Assembly (NCBI RefSeq): GCF_021129305.1
Contig: NZ_JAJOMB010000001.1
Location: forward strand, 620,001-684,000
DNA: 64,000 nt
Direction: 5' to 3'
Source: Kineosporia babensis
Lineage (GTDB): Bacteria; Actinomycetota; Actinomycetes; Actinomycetales; Kineosporiaceae
Below are positions 43,656-51,338 of the stretch, in pieces. A model generated the notes under the pieces. It made no database searches, was not told where the DNA came from, and saw only the letters and a program-made list of their open reading frames with translations. Position 1 is the stretch's first letter, and every line of letters starts with the position of its first letter. The translations under genes and the position numbers were made by a program.

Positions 43656-45695
43656 TCAGGGCACCTCGCGCTCGATCTCGGCCAGCCAGATCCGGGCCGA
43701 GGCGTCCGAAGGAGCCCGCCAGTCACCGCGGGGCGAGAGCGATCCGCCCGCGGTGACTTTCGGCCCGTTGGGCAGGGCCGAGCGCTTGAACTGGCTGAAC
43801 GCGAAGAACCGCTGCGCGAAGACCTGCAGCCAGCGCCGGATCTCCGGCAGGTCGAACTCGATCCGGCTCTCCGGCGGGAAATGCGGCGGCCAGTCCCCCT
43901 TACCAGCCTCGGACCAGGCGTGGTGGGCCAGGAAGGCGATCTTCGAGGGCCGGAACCCGTGGCGCAGCGTGTAGAACAGTGAGAAGTCCTGCAGCGAGTA
44001 CGGCCCGACCTTGGCCTCGGTGCTCTGGGTGACGCCGTCCTCGCCGACCGGCACCAGCTCGGGGCTGATCTCGCCGCCGACCACGTCCTGCAGCAGCCGG
44101 TTCACCTCGGCGTCGAACTGCCCGGACGAGATCACCCAGCGAATCAGGTGCTGCATCAGGGTTTTCGGGACGCCACCATTGACGTTGTAGTGCGACATCT
44201 GATCGCCCACACCGTAGGTGGACCAGCCCAGCGCCAGCTCGGACAGGTCGCCGGTCCCCAGCACGATACCGCCGCGCTGGTTGGCCAGCCGGAACAGGTA
44301 GTCGGTGCGCAGGCCGGCCTGGACGTTCTCGAAGGTGATGTCGTAGACCGGCTCACCCCCGGCGAAGGGATGGCCGAGGTCGGTCAGCAACTGCTCGGCC
44401 GCGGGCCGGATGTCCAGCTCCTCGAACGTCACCCCGAGCGCCTTGCCCAGCCCGTAGGCCAGGTTCTTGGTGCGGTCGCTGGTGGCGAAACCCGGCATGG
44501 TGAAGGCCAGGATGTCGGTGCGGGGCCGGCCGGCCAGATCCATCGCCTTGGCCGCCACGATCAGGGCGTGGGTGGAGTCCAGGCCGCCGGAGACCCCGAT
44601 CACGATCTTCGGCTGGCCGATCGCCCGCAGCCGCTGCCGCAGACCGGCCACCTGGATGTTGTAGGCCTCGTAGCAGTCCAGTTCCAGCCGGGACTCGTCG
44701 GCCGGCACGAACGGGAAACGCTCCACCTCGCGGCGCAGGCCGATGTCGCCGGCCGGGGGCTGCAGCTCGAACTCGATCCGGGTGAACTCGTACTCGTGAT
44801 TGCGCCGGTTGTCGTCGAAAGAGCCCATCCGCAGCCGTTCCGAGCGGATCAGGTCGAGGTCGACGTCGGCCACGGTGCGCCGGTCGCCGGTCGGGAAGCG
44901 CTCCCCCTCGGCCAGCAGCACGCCGTTCTCGTAGATCATGGTCTGGCCGTCCCAGGACAGGTCCGTGGTGGACTCGCCCTCGCCCGCGGCGGCGAACACG
45001 TAGGCGGCCAGGCAACGTGAAGAGGCCGAGCGGCTCAGCAGTTTCCGGTCCTCGGCGCGGCCGATGGTGATCGGGCTGCCGGAGAGGTTGGCCAGCACGG
45101 TGGCCCCGTCCAGAGCGGCGAGGGCGCTGGGCGGCACCGGCACCCACATGTCCTCGCAGATCTCCACGTGCAGAACGAATCCGGGCACGTCGACGGCGGT
45201 GAACAGCAGGTCGTTGCCGAACGGCACCTCGGTGCCGGCGAAGACGATGCTCTGACCACCCTCGATCTCGGCGCCCGAGGCCATCTGCCGGGCCTCGTAG
45301 AACTCGCGGTAGTTCGGCAGGTACGACTTGGGGGCCAGGCCGAGCAGGCGTCCGTTGTGAATCACCGCGGCGCAGTTGTAGATCCGGTGCCGGTGGCGCA
45401 GCGGAAGACCGACGACGAGGACCGGGACGAGTCCGGCCGAGCCCTCGATCACCTTCAGCAGGGCCGCCTCGGTGTCGTCCAGCAGGGTCTCGTTGAGCAG
45501 CAGGTCCTCGATCGAGTACCCGGTGAGGGTGAGTTCGGGGAAGACCGCCAGGCCCACGCCCTCGTCGTGGTTGTCCCGGGCGATCCGCAGCACCGATTCG
45601 GCGTTGGTGTCCGGATCGGCGATCGCGGTGCGCATGGTGCACGCGGCGACCCGCAGGAATCCCTGGTGGTACGCGGAGTAGAAGCGCTGGCTCAC
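43656..45695 (-). CDS. nadE: Glutamine-dependent NAD+ synthetase
   Basis: Makes NAD+ from deamido-NAD+, ATP and glutamine. The GTG at 45695 is chosen because the product (MSQRFYSAYHQGFLRVAACTM; 679 aa) matches the actinobacterial two-domain enzyme. The N-terminal nitrilase-type glutaminase has Glu54 (FPELTLTG), a Lys in APKSYLPNYREFYE and a Cys in VEICEDMW. The C-terminal synthetase has the ATP-binding SGGLDSTHALIV loop. It is a housekeeping gene lying between the flagellar and chemotaxis blocks, convergent with the flhA unit. Confidence 0.97.
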   Translation of the reverse strand: MSQRFYSAYHQGFLRVAACTMRTAIADPDTNAESVLRIARDNHDEGVGLAVFPELTLTGYSIEDLLLNETLLDDTEAALLKVIEGSAGLVPVLVVGLPLRHRHRIYNCAAVIHNGRLLGLAPKSYLPNYREFYEARQMASGAEIEGGQSIVFAGTEVPFGNDLLFTAVDVPGFVLHVEICEDMWVPVPPSALAALDGATVLANLSGSPITIGRAEDRKLLSRSASSRCLAAYVFAAAGEGESTTDLSWDGQTMIYENGVLLAEGERFPTGDRRTVADVDLDLIRSERLRMGSFDDNRRNHEYEFTRIEFELQPPAGDIGLRREVERFPFVPADESRLELDCYEAYNIQVAGLRQRLRAIGQPKIVIGVSGGLDSTHALIVAAKAMDLAGRPRTDILAFTMPGFATSDRTKNLAYGLGKALGVTFEELDIRPAAEQLLTDLGHPFAGGEPVYDITFENVQAGLRTDYLFRLANQRGGIVLGTGDLSELALGWSTYGVGDQMSHYNVNGGVPKTLMQHLIRWVISSGQFDAEVNRLLQDVVGGEISPELVPVGEDGVTQSTEAKVGPYSLQDFSLFYTLRHGFRPSKIAFLAHHAWSEAGKGDWPPHFPPESRIEFDLPEIRRWLQVFAQRFFAFSQFKRSALPNGPKVTAGGSLSPRGDWRAPSDASARIWLAEIEREVP

Positions 45696-45823
45696 GTGGG
45701 CCAGTGTCTCAAACCCCAAGTGCGGACGCTCGTCCCCGGTCCGGGAACAAGGCGCCACAAATGTCCTCAATCAGAACCAAAAGCCAACCTATGGACGTTC
45801 GTCCCCCACAACGTCCGTTGCTT

Positions 45824-47125
45824 TCAGTTCCTGCGCGTCCCGGCGATCTCCTCGACCAGACGCAACGCCTCGCTGAGCGACTCCAGGTAGGTGGCCGAGA
45901 CGTCGTAGAGCGACAGGCCGCTGGCCAGCACCCCCTCGTCATCGTCCTGCTCGTGCGCCAGCACCGCCGACAACACCGAACCGGCCGGGCCCAGCCCGCT
46001 GACCAGGGCGTCCCGCACCGCCTCGGTCACCCCTGCGGACTCGGCCACCTGTTGCGGGGCCGTGCCCAGCAGTTCCGCCGCGCCGGACAGCAGCCCAGCC
46101 GTGAAGGCCAGGTCAGCGGCCGATTCCGGGGCCAGCGTGCGGCAGGCGTGCGCGCGGGCCAGCACTTTCCACAGGCGGTCGGCCGGGGAGGTCGCCGACG
46201 GGCCCTCCAGCAGCATCAGCACCACCCACGAGCGCAGGCGGACCGGGCCGATGATCACCAGGGCCTGGCGCAACGAGGAGATCTGCCGGCTGGCGCCGGC
46301 CAGGGCCGAGTTGGCGGTGCGCAGCAGCCGCATGGCCAGGCCGGGGTCGCTGCCGATCACCGGTTCCAGGCGGACGATGTTCAGATCCGGGTCGGCCAGC
46401 TCGCGCAACAGCCGCACGCAGACCAGCTGAGTCGGGGTCAGCGTCCGTCGTTCCAGCACCGACGGCTTCTCCAGCCACGGCCCCTGGAACAGCCCGAAGC
46501 CCAGGCGCGCCGCCCGCTCGAAGGTGGGCTGGTCCTCCACACCCGCCGCGATCAGCTCGCGACCGCGCTCGGCCACCCAGGCGGTCAGTTCGGCCAGCTG
46601 CTGTCCGGCGTGCTCGGCCAGGTCGATCCGGACGTAGTCGACCAGGTCGATCAGCACCGCGCTCTCCGGCTGGCCCCGGTAGTCGCACAGCGCCATCCGG
46701 TAGCCGTCGGTGCGCAGTTGCTCCACCCCGGCCAGCAGTTCGGTGTCGACGAGCATGGTCGCCGAGATCTCGACGACCACCCCGGCGGGCTCCACCGGGA
46801 CCGGGATGATCCCGGTCAGGAAGGCCCGGGTGAAACTGATAAAGACCGGGCGCCCGCCCGCGATCCGGTCCACCCCGAAAGTGCCGAAGGTAGAGGCGAT
46901 CACCTGCGAAGTCGCCCGGTCACCGCGCTCGGGGTCGCTCTCGCGGGGCCCGGAGTGGAACAGCACCTCGTAGGCCACCAGGGCGCGGCGCGAGTCGTAC
47001 AGCCCCTGCCGTCCCACCCGGACGTTGCGGATCGCATCGGCCGGGGCACGCGTCTGCGCCGGTACCCGCGGGGTGTCCCGGGGTACCGGCGCAGCTGCCA
47101 CGGTCTCGGACGGGGTGTCCGACAT
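45824..47125 (-). CDS. EAL-HDOD (YuxH-like) signalling protein
   Basis: Last gene of the chemotaxis operon. The 433-aa protein has an EAL-type domain (residues ~30-235; YEVLFHS in place of EALLR, VVVEISATM, VDYVRIDL, IAAGVEDQPTFERAARLGFGLFQG), then an HDOD domain (~245-420; DPGLAMRLLRTANSA). Several c-di-GMP phosphodiesterase residues are replaced, so the EAL part is probably a non-catalytic binding or scaffold module. Its ribosome-binding site (CAAGGAC) lies in the 21-nt gap after the preceding gene, indicating operon membership. It may link motility to second-messenger or regulatory signalling. Confidence 0.88.
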   Translation of the reverse strand: MSDTPSETVAAAPVPRDTPRVPAQTRAPADAIRNVRVGRQGLYDSRRALVAYEVLFHSGPRESDPERGDRATSQVIASTFGTFGVDRIAGGRPVFISFTRAFLTGIIPVPVEPAGVVVEISATMLVDTELLAGVEQLRTDGYRMALCDYRGQPESAVLIDLVDYVRIDLAEHAGQQLAELTAWVAERGRELIAAGVEDQPTFERAARLGFGLFQGPWLEKPSVLERRTLTPTQLVCVRLLRELADPDLNIVRLEPVIGSDPGLAMRLLRTANSALAGASRQISSLRQALVIIGPVRLRSWVVLMLLEGPSATSPADRLWKVLARAHACRTLAPESAADLAFTAGLLSGAAELLGTAPQQVAESAGVTEAVRDALVSGLGPAGSVLSAVLAHEQDDDEGVLASGLSLYDVSATYLESLSEALRLVEEIAGTRRN

Positions 47126-47146
47126 CGACGTGCGTCCTTGCCGTGG

Positions 47147-47638
47147 CTACTTGATCACGACCGAGAGGGTGCCCTCGCCGTAGCCACTGATCTTGATCTT
47201 GACGTCCATCCGGTTGCCGACCGTGGCGGCCAGCTGCGCGATGTCCGCCGGGACGGCCGCGTTCGGCGCGTACAGCTCGTACAGCCGTACGTGCGGGTGG
47301 TTCGGCAGGTTGAACACCGAGGCCATCACGTTGAGCACCTCGTAGCAGTTCTCCTCGAGGTCCTGCGAGAACGTGCGGGCCTTGATCGCCTCGTCGACGA
47401 CGCCGCGCGGGATCATCCCGAGCGCCCCACCGATCCGGGCCGCGCACTCCAGGTCGACGACCACCAGGGCGGACGTCTTCAGCTGGTCGGTCACGTAGAC
47501 CGCCACCGCGTTGGTGGACTTGGCCGGCGGGGGCATGCCGTCGTCGAGGTCGACGTCGCGGCCGACCAGGCCCTCGATGCAGTTACGCACCGAGTGACGG
47601 CTGGGCAACGGGGACTGGTTCTGGGTCTCTACAGTCAT
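47147..47638 (-). CDS. CheX/CheC-like protein of the chemotaxis operon (tentative)
   Basis: A 163-aa cytoplasmic protein with an alpha/beta pattern similar in layout to CheC/CheX/FliN-type domains (NAVAVYVTDQLKTSALVVVDLECAARIGGALG, then LEENCYEVLNVMASVFN with an acidic-Asn pair). It starts one base before the cheY stop, on the minus strand, and is followed 21 nt later by the EAL-HDOD gene. A CheY-P phosphatase or adaptor role is plausible but unproven. Confidence 0.7.
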   Translation of the reverse strand: MTVETQNQSPLPSRHSVRNCIEGLVGRDVDLDDGMPPPAKSTNAVAVYVTDQLKTSALVVVDLECAARIGGALGMIPRGVVDEAIKARTFSQDLEENCYEVLNVMASVFNLPNHPHVRLYELYAPNAAVPADIAQLAATVGNRMDVKIKISGYGEGTLSVVIK

Positions 47639-47639
47639 T

Positions 47640-48002
47640 TCAGGAAACCACCGATCCGAGCTTGTCCATGAATGCTTCCGCGGTGAAGGGCTTGACGATC
47701 ACGCCGATCGCGCCCGCTGCCTGGGCGGTCTCGGCCATGTCGTCGCCACCCTCCGAGGTGACGAAGCAGAACGGCGTGTTGTCCCCGCTGGCCCGCAGGG
47801 CCTTCAGGAACTCGATGCCGTTCATCTCCGGCATATTCCAATCGCACAGAATGAGGTCGGGCTTGAGGGCCTTGACCTGCTCGAGTCCGTGCCGGCCGTT
47901 CTCCGCCTCGACGATCTCGTGCTTGCCCAGGCCGGCCTGGCGGATGGTACGGGTCACGATCTTGCGCATCACGGCGCTGTCGTCGGTGATCAGGATCTTC
48001 AT
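47640..48002 (-). CDS. cheY: CheY-type response regulator (first copy from the left)
   Basis: A single receiver domain of 120 aa: acidic pocket Asp7/Asp8, phospho-acceptor Asp54 in LILCDWNMPEMNG, Thr/Ser switch residue in FVTSEGG, and Lys in VIVKPFT. The ATG at 48002 overlaps the cheX stop by 4 nt. It signals from CheA to the motor switch. A second CheY lies in the same operon between cheW and cheB. Confidence 0.95.
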   Translation of the reverse strand: MKILITDDSAVMRKIVTRTIRQAGLGKHEIVEAENGRHGLEQVKALKPDLILCDWNMPEMNGIEFLKALRASGDNTPFCFVTSEGGDDMAETAQAAGAIGVIVKPFTAEAFMDKLGSVVS

Positions 48003-48544
48003 GCGGTCGGCTCCAAGGTTGAATCGGAATTCGTGGGCGGCCAGAGAAGGTCCGCCACCGGGGCATCCGGATGGATGGCCAGTTGCGCCACGTGACCCAG
48101 CACGATTGCGCGGACGTAGGTGCTGGCGTCGGCCGGCCTGGCCGCCGCGAACTCCTCGACGTCCGAGATCTGCGCCGACGGCAGGGAGAGCCGGGCGTGG
48201 TGGCACAGCAGCGTTTTCACGTTCCCTCCGGCGATGTTGCTGATCTCAGCAATTGCATCGACCAGATCTGGCGTATCTGGAGTGCTCATCGACATCATCC
48301 GGGCGGCCATCACCCGGGCCAGGCCGATACCCACGCGTACCTCGATCACGGCGAACTCCCCTTCCGATCCGGGGGTTTCGTCCGATCGGTCATGAATTGC
48401 CAGGCGTGAGGTCACCGACGAGCCGTGCGGGAGCTGGTTCGTGGTGACGATCGCTTCCTGGCGCAGCACCGAGGACAGGACGTCGGTCAGGATCACGCCG
48501 AGCTCCTCGCGCAGGCCGTCGTCCAGGCCGGTGAAGACGCTCAT
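47999..48544 (-). CDS. cheX: CheX-type CheY-P phosphatase
   Basis: A 181-aa protein with the CheX/CheC catalytic pattern (DAIAEISNIAGGNVKTLL), in which the E-xx-N pair is expected to hydrolyse CheY-P. It overlaps cheR upstream by 4 nt and cheY downstream by 4 nt (ATGA-type junctions), so it is made with its probable substrate. Presence of CheX fits the absence of CheZ and CheD in the window. Confidence 0.85.
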   Translation of the reverse strand: MSVFTGLDDGLREELGVILTDVLSSVLRQEAIVTTNQLPHGSSVTSRLAIHDRSDETPGSEGEFAVIEVRVGIGLARVMAARMMSMSTPDTPDLVDAIAEISNIAGGNVKTLLCHHARLSLPSAQISDVEEFAAARPADASTYVRAIVLGHVAQLAIHPDAPVADLLWPPTNSDSTLEPTA

Positions 48545-49359
48545 ATCGCCTCTCCGTTGCGGAAGATCATGACTTTCCCGGCCTCGACCCGCTCGAAGCT
48601 GTCGTCCAGGCTGAGCGTGCTCTCGGCGCCGCCCAGGACCAGGAACCCGCCGGGCCGCAGCACCCGCCGGACGTGTCCGAGAACCTGGCGTTTGGTCGGC
48701 TGGTCGAAGTAGATCAGCACGTTGCGCAGGAAGACGATGTCCATCGGGGGCAGGCCGGCCGGGGGCTCGGCCAGGTTGCCCTGCCGGAAGCTGGTCAGCG
48801 CCCGTACTTCCGGCTTGATCACCCAGTCCCGGCCCGCCTGGGTGAAGTACCGCAACAGGTACTTCACCGGCATACCGCGGTTGATCTCCATCTGGCTGTA
48901 CCGGCCGGCCGTGGCCCGGGCCACCATCGTCGGGGAGATGTCGGTGCCGTGGATCTTCACGGTCTTGCCCGGGTGCATCGGCAGCCAGTCCAGCATCAGC
49001 ATGGCCAGTGAATAGGCCTCCTGCCCGCTGGAGGAGGCCGCCGACCAGATGTTCAGGCTGGAGCCACCGATGCGTTTCAGCTCGGGCAGCATGATCTTGC
49101 TGAACGCGTCAAACGGCTCCTGGTCGCGAAACCACGAGGTCTCGTTCGTGGTCATCGCGTCGATCACCGCCTCGGTGGCGGCCCGGTCGTTGCGCCGCAG
49201 CCGGTACACCAGCGCCCCCACGTCCCGGTCGCCGAAGCGCCGGGCCACCGGGGTCAGCCGGGACTCGACCAGGTACTCCTTGCCCGGGTGCAGATCGATC
49301 GAGCTGATCTTGCGCACCAGGGTCGCTACGTAGGTGAAGTCGGCGTCCGCAATGCTCAT
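48541..49359 (-). CDS. cheR: Chemoreceptor methyltransferase CheR
   Basis: Methylates glutamates of chemoreceptors using S-adenosylmethionine. The start is the ATG at 49359, overlapping the cheB stop. The 272-aa protein has the helical N-domain and the SAM domain: TTNETSWFRDQEPFD, IWSAASSSGQEAYSLAM, KIHGTDISPTMVARATAGRY and DIVFLRNVLIYFDQPTKRQV. No chemoreceptor gene is in the window, so its substrates lie elsewhere. Confidence 0.96.
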   Translation of the reverse strand: MSIADADFTYVATLVRKISSIDLHPGKEYLVESRLTPVARRFGDRDVGALVYRLRRNDRAATEAVIDAMTTNETSWFRDQEPFDAFSKIMLPELKRIGGSSLNIWSAASSSGQEAYSLAMLMLDWLPMHPGKTVKIHGTDISPTMVARATAGRYSQMEINRGMPVKYLLRYFTQAGRDWVIKPEVRALTSFRQGNLAEPPAGLPPMDIVFLRNVLIYFDQPTKRQVLGHVRRVLRPGGFLVLGGAESTLSLDDSFERVEAGKVMIFRNGEAI

Positions 49360-50495
49360 GCCCTCACTCCGCCCGAAACCGGGCCGGTGGCCTGACGCAT
49401 GGACGTAACACCCTGGTTCTGACTCAACGCCGCCGTCACTGTCGCCGCGATCTGTTCCAGCGGCAGCACCCGGTCCGCCTGCCCGGCCATCACCGTGGCC
49501 CCGGGCATTCCCCACACCACGCTGGTGGCCTCGTCCTGGACGAACACCTCACCGCCGGAGGTCCGCAGGATCCCGGCCCCGGCCGCGCCGTCGCGGCCCA
49601 TCCCGGTCAGGATCAGCCCCAGCACCCGGTTTCGGTAGACCGGGGCGATCGAGCGGAACATCACGTCCACCGAGGGCCGGCAGAAGTTCTCCGGCGGCGC
49701 GTCGCTCAGGTGCACGAAAACGCTGGTCCCGCGCGATCTCAGCTCCATGTGATGACCGCCCGGGGCGATCAGCACCCGGCCGCGCTGCACGGTGTCGCCC
49801 TCCACCGCCTCGGTGACCTTCAGCCGGCAGGACGAGTCCAGGCGCTGGGCCAGCATTTTGGTGAACACCGGCGGCATGTGCTGGGTGATCACCACCGGCA
49901 CCGGCAGATCGCCGGGCAGCGAGGTGAGCACCGAGGCCAGGGCGTCCGGGCCACCGGTCGAGCTGCCGATCGCCAGCAATCCGAACGGCTGGGTACGCCG
50001 GACGTTCGGTCCGTTCCGGGCCATTCCGGCCGGAGGCTGGGCGGGCGGCAGTGCCGTGCGGGTGGCCCCGGCCAGCCGGCGAGCGCCGGTCAGCGCCACC
50101 AGCTTGGGGATCAGCTGCTCGGAGATGTTCTTGCGGCTCTCCATCACGCTGCCGACATTGGCCGGTTTCGTCACGTAGTCGCTGGCCCCGGCCGCGAGCG
50201 CGTCCATGGTGCCGGACGCGCCGCGCTCGGTCAGCGTGGAGAACATCACGATCGGCAGGCGGGGCTGGGTCTTTCGGATCGCCCGGACCGCGTCGACGCC
50301 GTTCATCACCGGCATCTCGATGTCCATCGTCACCGCGTCCGGTTTCAGCTCCCCGACCTTGGCGATCGCGACCTGCCCGTTCTGGGCCACCCCGACCACC
50401 TCGATCCGGGGGTCCGCGTCCAGGATCTCCTTGATCAGCCGGCGGATCACCACCGAGTCGTCGACCACCAGGACGCGCACACGAGTCGCGCTCAT
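49356..50495 (-). CDS. cheB: Chemoreceptor methylesterase/deamidase CheB
   Basis: Removes receptor methyl groups. The 379-aa protein has an N-terminal receiver domain (Asp in AVTMDIEMPVMNGVDAVRAIR, Lys in YVTKPANVG) and a C-terminal esterase with the Ser motif (GSSTGGPDALASVL), His (VITQHMPPVFTKMLAQRL) and Asp (LTGMGRDGAAG). It overlaps cheY upstream by 4 nt and cheR downstream by 4 nt. Confidence 0.97.
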   Translation of the reverse strand: MSATRVRVLVVDDSVVIRRLIKEILDADPRIEVVGVAQNGQVAIAKVGELKPDAVTMDIEMPVMNGVDAVRAIRKTQPRLPIVMFSTLTERGASGTMDALAAGASDYVTKPANVGSVMESRKNISEQLIPKLVALTGARRLAGATRTALPPAQPPAGMARNGPNVRRTQPFGLLAIGSSTGGPDALASVLTSLPGDLPVPVVITQHMPPVFTKMLAQRLDSSCRLKVTEAVEGDTVQRGRVLIAPGGHHMELRSRGTSVFVHLSDAPPENFCRPSVDVMFRSIAPVYRNRVLGLILTGMGRDGAAGAGILRTSGGEVFVQDEATSVVWGMPGATVMAGQADRVLPLEQIAATVTAALSQNQGVTSMRQATGPVSGGVRA

Positions 50496-50863
50496 ACCCC
50501 CACCAATCCCAGGAGCGCCAGCTTGTCGGCGATCACCTCATCGGTGAACGGCTTGATCACGTACTCGTGCGCGCCGGCCGCCAGGGCCCGGACGATCTTG
50601 TCGTGCTCGCTCTCGGTGGTGACCATCATCAACGTCACCTCGCGCAGCTCCGGCCGGGCCCGCACCGCCTTGATGAAGCTCAGGCCGTCCAGCCGTGGCA
50701 TGTTCCAGTCGACCAGCGCCACGTCCGGCACGTAACCGGTGCCGAGCAGGTCCAGCGCGTCCCGGCCGTCGAAGGCCTGGGCCACGTCGAAGCCGAGAGC
50801 GCTGAGCTGCCTGGTCAGGATGGCCCGCATGGCACGCGAGTCATCGATCACCAGTGCCCTCAT
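50492..50863 (-). CDS. cheY: CheY-type response regulator (second copy)
   Basis: A 123-aa single receiver domain with Asp7/Asp8, phospho-acceptor Asp52 (VALVDWNMPRLDG), Thr in MMVTTESEH and Lys in YVIKPFT. It follows cheW after 34 nt and overlaps cheB by 4 nt. Two CheY proteins in one operon could serve as the motor signal and as a phosphate sink or secondary output; which is which cannot be told from sequence. Confidence 0.95.
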   Translation of the reverse strand: MRALVIDDSRAMRAILTRQLSALGFDVAQAFDGRDALDLLGTGYVPDVALVDWNMPRLDGLSFIKAVRARPELREVTLMMVTTESEHDKIVRALAAGAHEYVIKPFTDEVIADKLALLGLVGV

Positions 50864-50897
50864 TCGCTCGCCCCTCTCGTCCGGCCCCCGATGCGGC

Positions 50898-51338
50898 TCA
50901 GGCCGCGGAGGTCTGGCTCTCGTTGATCGCCAGCAGGGCCCGGGCGTCGAGCGCGAGCAGCAGCTTCTCCGGCATCGTGTAGGCCCCCAGCAGCAGCGAG
51001 CCGACCTGGGCGTCCACGGTCGAGGGGGTGGTCTCGAACGGGATCTGGGACACCTCGACCACCCCGCCGATCTCGTCCACGAGCAGGCTGACCGGCTCGT
51101 CGTCGACCCGGACCACCACGTTCACCTGCGGCTTCTCACTGGTGCTGGGCGGCAGGCCGAGCCGGGCGCGCACGTCGATCGCGGTCAGCACCTCACCGCG
51201 CAGGTTGATCAGCCCGGCCACCTCGGGCGGCGAGAGCGGCACCGGGGTGGAGGCGTTCATCCGCACGACCTCCTGGACCAGGGCGACCTCCACCCCGAAC
51301 AGGTAGGAACCGACGTGGAACGTGGACAACTGGCTCAT
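50898..51338 (-). CDS. cheW: Chemotaxis adaptor CheW
   Basis: Couples CheA to receptors. The 146-aa beta-barrel protein has the CheW pattern: LSTFHVGSYLFGVEVALVQEVVR, PPEVAGLINLRGEVLTAIDVRARLG, then VNVVVRVDDEPVSLLVDEIG. It overlaps cheA by 4 nt. It shares a domain type with the two C-terminal CheA modules. Confidence 0.95.
   Translation of the reverse strand: MSQLSTFHVGSYLFGVEVALVQEVVRMNASTPVPLSPPEVAGLINLRGEVLTAIDVRARLGLPPSTSEKPQVNVVVRVDDEPVSLLVDEIGGVVEVSQIPFETTPSTVDAQVGSLLLGAYTMPEKLLLALDARALLAINESQTSAA

Noticed and set aside
45704-47671. 655-aa plus-strand open frame
   Set aside because: It is opposite the EAL-HDOD gene and its neighbour; the composition is typical of a shadow frame.
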